Assembly (NCBI RefSeq): GCF_954871325.1
Contig: NC_088779.1
Span: forward strand, 2,234,846 to 2,298,845
Direction of reading: 5' to 3'
Source of the DNA: Gordionus sp. m RMFG-2023
Taxonomy: Eukaryota; Nematomorpha; Gordioida; Chordodea; Parachordodidae
DNA length: 64,000 nucleotides
The translations under genes and the position numbers were made by a program. Positions within the stretch are counted from its first letter, which is position 1; each line of letters starts with the position of its first letter. Positions 59,301 through 64,000 of this stretch are shown piece by piece. A model generated the notes under the pieces. That model saw only the letters and a program-made list of their open reading frames with translations, was not told the origin of the DNA and did not search any database.

Positions 59301-61633
59301 GTAAATCATATCCCAACACAAATATTTCAACCACAATGTCGAGCAGTTCAAACTTAAAAAAGCATTTCGAGGTAAAAAGATAAATTTTTAAAAAAATACT
59401 GAATAAACGGATCTGAATAATACTCTGAAATTGATAAATAGATCTGAATAATATTCTGAAATTGATAAACGGATCTGAATAATATTCTGAAACTTTAATA
59501 CAAATTCTTTATTTATTCTAAAAGCATAAAAATGTAATATTGTAAGAAATTTTCCCGAGAAAAAAAAATATAATGATAAGATCCTTTTTTTTCTCTATAA
59601 TTGCAATCTTCATGATTGACATTTTACATTAACAAATTAATTAATATTATAAAAATTACAATAAAACTAGGACATTTTACTTTAATAATAGAATAATATT
59701 CTTTCATAATGTTTTGAAAAGCTTAATATGGAATTAAAATATAAGTAGGACTGTGCCGATATTAAATATCGGATCGAATCGGCTCGATGTTTAATGTTTT
59801 CCAAAAATATCGGATCGGGCCTACCAGTAAAAAACCGATCCGGTCTATTTACTTTTCCTTTTTTTGTTATTTTATGTTACGCATATTTATTTTACATTAT
59901 TATAATTTTTTCTAAATAATCTTTTTTTAAACAATGTAATTGCACAACACCCTTCTAAATTTTATTCTTTTAAAAATAGATTTATAGTATTTTAAAAGTT
60001 TTTTTATAAAAATAGAAAAGAACACCTAACGTTTTAATTATTTTAAATCTTTTTAAATAATAACGAAATTTTTATTATTTTTACTTTAAATAAAAGAATT
60101 TTTTTAAATATGGCATCTGAATTATGGAAATATTTTATAAAAGAGAAAGATAATTTTGCAAATTACGTTATCTGCGGAATCATCTGAGTTTACCTTCAAT
60201 ACGGCAAGGGATATAGACACTCCATATCGAAGAAACTAATTGCCAGAAAATTTAGAGGCTCTCGTATTTATTTGAAAATAATCTAATATAATTTTATATA
60301 TTAAATACAATTCTATAATTCATATCAACATAAAATGGATATATTATCAAATATATGTTTTTTTAATTATAGTCTTAATTGTAAAAATAAAAGAAATTAA
60401 ATTAAATGCATGATTTGATTTTTTGCAAAATATTGATTTCTTAAATACATTTGGTTCAAAGGGGGGTGGTGAAAAATCAATATAAATATCGGATTGGTTT
60501 TGAAGCAATATCGAATGGGATCGGTAAAAAATATGTGGATTGGCGCAGCCCTAAATATAAGCAAATAAATTTTACTATAGTATTGGGCTGGGAACCAACA
60601 TTAAAAACCCTAGATTAACAAAATATTGGTTTTGGTCAAAAGTATTATATTGAGTTTTTTATATCTTCTATTTCTTGTTTTAGTATTGCTATTGGTTTGG
60701 CTATAAATGTTAATAGATTTAATGAATAAAAAATAGTGATTAAAAACTTTGTTTTAATAATATGTATATATTAAATAGTGGCGTAGCCAGGATTTATCTA
60801 ATAACAAAATTTTACAGAGAATTTCATTATAGATTTTATTTATGATTAAAATACTATATATAACATCCCATTGTTTAACCAGCTGTGTTGAGCCCTAGTG
60901 CTCCTGTTTATCTGATCAAAATTTTGAAATTAATTGTAGCTAAATATAAATAAAAAATTGTTAAATGAAGATGTTATCTTATATTATATTTTTTTTGTAT
61001 AGTTTTATTTTGGAAAAAATAAATAATATTTTAGTGTATATTTAATTTTCTAAAGTAACGAGTACCCCGTTACTTTTTTGAAAGGTCGGTAACACGCGTT
61101 CCTTTTTCATATGTAACGAATAACGGTAACGCGTTTCTTTTTTATAGTAACGTTTACAGCACTATTTACATAATAAAATATATGATTACACTGAAAAATA
61201 AGTTATGATATCAATCTCTAAATAAAATGGAAGTCCAGGAAGAAAATCGCGAAGATAAAATAAATGATTCCACAAAATAAGTTAATATTAAATTTAAAAA
61301 AATTTATCTTATTTTTTAAAAAAAATATTTATATTTTTAAAAATTTTTATGGCACCTAGAACCCTTGGACCCTCCACTTTTAAAAAGGGTCTCGGTTCGG
61401 GTTCAGCCAAAATACGATGGTTAAGAAGGGTTCGAGTTACATCCCTGATTAAAATACATTTTAAAAAAATATAACATAATTAGAGAATACTATCCGAACA
61501 ATAAAAAAATATGCAAATCTTATGGTGGCACATCTATGACTGAAGAACAAAATTCAAGCGCAAAATTTGAAAACGAAATGCAATATTTATGTACCAACTA
61601 CCATTTATTTACTACTAGGGAACCATGCATAAT
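56390..61633 (+). CDS. ADAT3: ADAT3/TAD3, tRNA wobble adenosine deaminase subunit, 3' end missing
   Basis: ADAT3 is the non-catalytic partner of ADAT2 in A34-to-inosine editing of tRNAs. Exons: 56390-56441 (MIKAVVEPKYERKNIEL), 56486-56540 (EFWVAVIEDKKTTCDVIK), 56583-57038 (LPNDLFKHLKRING, then NMLVILASYKSF, TRTQYELSNKIWPTHYYENK and EAIKMAHKALMDNN), 57439-57600 (EPVGAVIVDP, then NPLNHAIMNCIESL) and 61484-61633 (EMQYLCTNYHLFTTREPCIM). HLKRI, the WP..Y.E.K block and PVGAVIVDP are family features, and HAI replaces the catalytic HAE, as in known TAD3 proteins. The first two introns are 44 and 42 nt; the fourth is 3.9 kb of nested transposons. Two 1-nt frame disruptions are visible, near 56643 and near 57468; the splice phases otherwise agree. 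The last exon (second zinc-ligand Cys and C-terminus) was not found. Confidence 0.8.
58836..61163. mobile_element. Middle hAT element nested in 57689-61447, perfect TSD
   Basis: Ends AGTGCTGTGAAGTAACGTCA and the complement of AGTGCTGTAAACGTTACTA, with GTTACTCGTTAC and GTAACGAGTACC repeats next to each end. TSD ATTTACAT at 58828-58835 and 61164-61171, identical. The interior includes three head-to-tail 33-34 bp repeats (GGATCTGAATAATATTCTGA) at 59405-59490. No intact transposase. Confidence 0.9.
59746..60553. mobile_element. Inner hAT-like element nested in 58836-61163, perfect TSD
   Basis: Ends TAGGACTGTGCCGATATTAA and the complement of TAGGGCTGCGCCAATCCAC, with GATCGG-rich subterminal DNA as in the 461, 14574 and 25217 elements. 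TSD AATATAAG at 59738-59745 and 60554-60561, identical. It is 808 bp, with no transposase recognised. Confidence 0.9.
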
Positions 61634-61679
61634 GTAACAAACTTATTTTATTGTTTAGATAAGGGGTTAGATTTTAAAA

Positions 61680-62070
61680 CATTTAGGGTCATTCCATGTC
61701 AAATCAATCACTTTTCGGCCCACCCCTTTCGATTTCGATAAAAAATTATAGGCTGGTTATATATGTTCCCATTAGATCATAAACAAAATTTCTCGTTAGC
61801 AACTATATTAGCGGAGATAATCGGGGTTAAATGTCCAAAAAACGTCTTTTTTTTGCTTTTTACTAATGTTAAATAATTAGTTTTTAATTTAAAACTAAAT
61901 ATGATAAAATATTGAATCTAATATCAATAGCTAAGTTAATAATTGATAATTATGGCGAAAACATCAAAATTAATTATTTTTAGAATGGGTCATCTTATGG
62001 TAAGTTGAAAATTTGAAATTAATATTTCGAAATGAATATGATCTCCAATTTTTTATTTTTTTAAAAAATA
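61680..62070. repeat. Dispersed repeat with GGTCATTCCATGTCAAATCA
   Basis: GGTCATTCCATGTCAAATCA followed by TCGGCCCACCCCTTTCGATT resembles the start of a repeat type I have seen in many invertebrate genomes. The right limit is not defined; GGGTCATCTTATGGTAAGTT near 61985 may be part of it. It lies where the last ADAT3 exon might be expected. Confidence 0.35.
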
Positions 62071-62374
62071 TTATCCGTTTACTGTTTTTTAAATAATTTC
62101 TTCAACAATTAGCATCGCTGGATATTTATTTAAAATATTATTGCGATTTATATACTTTTAAAAAATAGATGGCGCTATATATAATATTTAATATGTTAAA
62201 ATTCATTTTTTTATTGATTAAAAATATTTTAATGTATGTATATCATACTTAATCGATTACAATGTACATTATATATATTTATTTGTCATTCAGATCATGA
62301 AATTTTTAAAATCTTCACAAATTTTGCCTAATTAAGATAGTTTATAAATTAATTAAATCTATCTTCATTCTAAG

Positions 62375-62823
62375 AAATACAAAGCCTGGCTGGCTTGTGA
62401 GATTTCTTCAGGAGATAATATATATGTTCGACCGATGGGAGTAGAAGGATTGACCAGCGAGAGAATATTAGATTTGGGCAACACTAAAATATTATCTATC
62501 AGAGGAAATTTAAATGAGGCTGAAGGTCCACAAGGGTGTAAAAATCGGATTTTTACTTCTTCATTTGTATCATTTTTATCGATTATAAACCCTAATCACC
62601 ATTTGTCATCATATACTCATGTTACATATCCATTAATATTTTTAAATATAATTTTCTCATTTAAAAACGAAACTTGTTTTATATTATATTTTTTTGGAAT
62701 TTGAATATATTTTGGTTTTTAGTTTATTTTGGTAAAAACCCCGTGAATTTTTTGGGTCCCATGTTTGACAGTACAGAATTATATCTTTTACGAAGAGCTA
62801 ATTCTCCGATATATTCAAATTGA
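62375..62823 (+). CDS. Two joined 3' exons of an unrecognised gene
   Basis: Exon 62375-62537 follows the acceptor CATTCTAAG and reads KYKAWLACEISSGDNIYVRP, VEGLTSERILDLGNTKILSI and RGNLNEAEGPQG. A phase-1 donor (GTAAAA) joins it to 62723-62823, after GGTTTTTAG, reading YFGKNPVNFLGPMFDSTELY then LLRRANSPIYSN and TGA. Both halves are clearly more complex than the AT background, and the phases agree, so this looks like a real host gene end. I do not recognise the domain. It could continue the transcription unit upstream or be a separate gene. Confidence 0.5.
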
Positions 62824-63144
62824 ATTCCATTAATATTTTTTTTTAGCATAATTATATAATTCTAATGGGGTTAGGATTTGATTTTTATTTGTGCTTTGTA
62901 GACTAGCTCTGGACTCTAATCTTTGGACACTTCCCAGTCCCACGATACCGTCACATGTTTCTAATTTATTATCTATTCTTTTTTTTTCCTTTTTCTCTTA
63001 TTGCACTTTTACAATAAAATATATAATTTTTTCTTACTTGTAGTATTCTTTTCTTTTGAACAAAATTTAATTTTTTCTCTTTTGAACGAAACCAATGAAG
63101 AAAATCTGGAAAAACGACAACTCTTTTTATTTCCTTTATTTATC

Positions 63145-63168
63145 TATATATATATATATATATATATC
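63145..63168. repeat. (TA)n microsatellite
   Basis: About twelve TA units in an AT-rich tract. Around it, 62824-63560 shows a GC-richer patch at 63380-63520 with open frames on both strands but no recognisable product. Confidence 0.85.
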
Positions 63169-63564
63169 TACTATAAAATAAATATAAATTGATTAATAAT
63201 TTAATTAGTCTAAAAATAGAAATTTTTATAATGTATTAAAAGAATGAATGTGCAAGAAAAAACAAAAAAAAATATTAATCACCAATAAAAATTAAAAGAA
63301 TGAATGTGCAAATAAAATCAAAAAATATTAATCAAAAAAAAATACTTATCATAAAAAATGTCTCCACGCTATACCTAAAACACGGTACACATAACAACAT
63401 GCATATTTGCCGTGAGCAGTGGCGAAGAAATGCCATTCGCAGGAACATTAAAATCGTATGTATGAAGGCATATGTTCAGAAAATTTTTGCGACTCTTGTA
63501 TTGAGACGCGGCTCCATATGAAAAATATATTATTTTTTTCTGGCTTAGAATTAAATTTGGCTGT

Positions 63565-63816
63565 TTAAGAAATCAATAAAAAAATTTGATGGACTGCACT
63601 AGTATTATGGTTTAATGATTCGGATATAATAACAAAATTTATATTTTTTAAATCTTCTCCAGATTTATAATATGCTAGAAATGGGTATACAAAGACCTGC
63701 ACGTTGTTCCAATGAAATCCCTGAACTTCATCTTGTAAAATAAAGGAATAATTTTCAGAATAATCTAGAATTGTTAAAAATTCCCCATCTTTTAAATTTT
63801 CTTTGGAACTCTTCAA
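63565..63816 (-). pseudogene. Transposon-related ENYSF-motif protein fragment
   Basis: The minus strand reads LDYSENYSFILQDEVQGFHW then NNVQVFVYPFLAYYKSGEDL and FVIISESLNHNTSAVHQIF. The pattern D..ENYSF..QDE.Q..HW....V.VHPF..Y and ISD.L.HD...V recurs in many copies in invertebrate genomes as an uncharacterised repeat protein, probably transposon encoded. Only the middle part is present, and it may continue past the window end. Confidence 0.5.
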
Positions 63817-64000
63817 AATAAAGTTTGTTGTTTAGCTATAAACGAGTGACGCAGTAAAATTTGAACTTTTTCTAAATCAACGGACTTTATAATAGTTTCA
63901 GATTTGTTCTATCCACCGTGATCCATTGTTTAAACGTGACATATTTTATACGATTTCTCTGAAACAATTGGTACAATATGTTAAATAACATTTTGGCTGA

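Larger units (their letters stand above)
57689..61447. mobile_element. Outer hAT element in ADAT3 intron, perfect 8-bp TSD
   Basis: Ends TAGGGATGTGAATCCTTC and the complement of CAGGGATGTAACTCGAACC; TSD ATTAAAAT at 57681-57688 and 61448-61455, identical. Near 58500-58700 the minus strand reads hAT-transposase-like text: ACEVILSKDDWSQIKDLTN then ILRLQSEQLCLFDF in shifted frames. The copy is decayed. Its right end is only 36 bp from the following ADAT3 exon. Confidence 0.88.

Noticed and set aside
63300-63521. Open frame with RRNAIRRNIKIVCMKAY on the plus strand
   Set aside because: The minus strand is equally open here and neither product resembles a known family.

Overview
This window is a very AT-rich stretch of an invertebrate animal nuclear genome. 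Its genes are split by GT-AG introns and include a muscle essential myosin light chain, ROMO1, an Hsp70 nucleotide-exchange factor (HspBP1/Fes1 type), a CNNM metal-transport protein, a small heat-shock protein, the tRNA deaminase subunit ADAT3 and a tRNA-Pro. The muscle protein and the animal-style ROMO1 and CNNM argue for a metazoan; the phylum cannot be fixed from this sequence alone. Genes are sparse, and most of the DNA is transposon derived, dominated by hAT superfamily elements and their short non-autonomous relatives (MITEs), many with readable 8-bp target-site duplications (TSDs).

Layout. 0-6 kb: a hAT-like element carrying a second hAT-like element, then the 3' exons of the myosin light chain (+), whose last intron holds a LINE 3' tail. 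6-13 kb: several MITEs, a Ty3/Gypsy integrase fossil and hAT transposase relics. 13.9-15.2 kb: the last two recognisable exons of CNNM (-). 15.7-16.0 kb: a compound GGAA/GAAA microsatellite. 17.6-19.4 kb: a long inverted-repeat (foldback) element. 19.8-20.8 kb: an unrecognised coding region with a MITE at a possible splice acceptor. 22.4-23.6 kb: tRNA-Pro (-), ROMO1 (+) and a lone terminal exon (-). 25.2-31.2 kb: a hAT-like element split by a head-to-head MULE dimer. 35.6-36.9 kb: HspBP1/Fes1 (-). 37.6-40.5 kb: an almost whole R2-like LINE (-). 42.4-46.4 kb: degenerate satellite DNA, nested MITEs and a FLYWCH/MULE relic. 47.6-52.1 kb: a five-exon small heat-shock protein (+). 54.0-55.8 kb: a hairpin MITE carrying an IS630/Tc1-type transposon. 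56.4-61.6 kb: ADAT3 (+), with three hAT-like elements nested in one intron. 62.4-62.8 kb: two well-spliced exons of unknown function.

The genes do not form a pathway or operon; they are ordinary eukaryotic housekeeping and muscle loci in a sea of repeats. Intron size is bimodal: six introns in HspBP1 and ADAT3 are only 38-46 nt, while transposon-loaded introns reach 1.5-3.9 kb. Two host genes (CNNM and ADAT3) carry frame lesions in otherwise conserved exons, so either they are decaying copies or the assembly has small indels.
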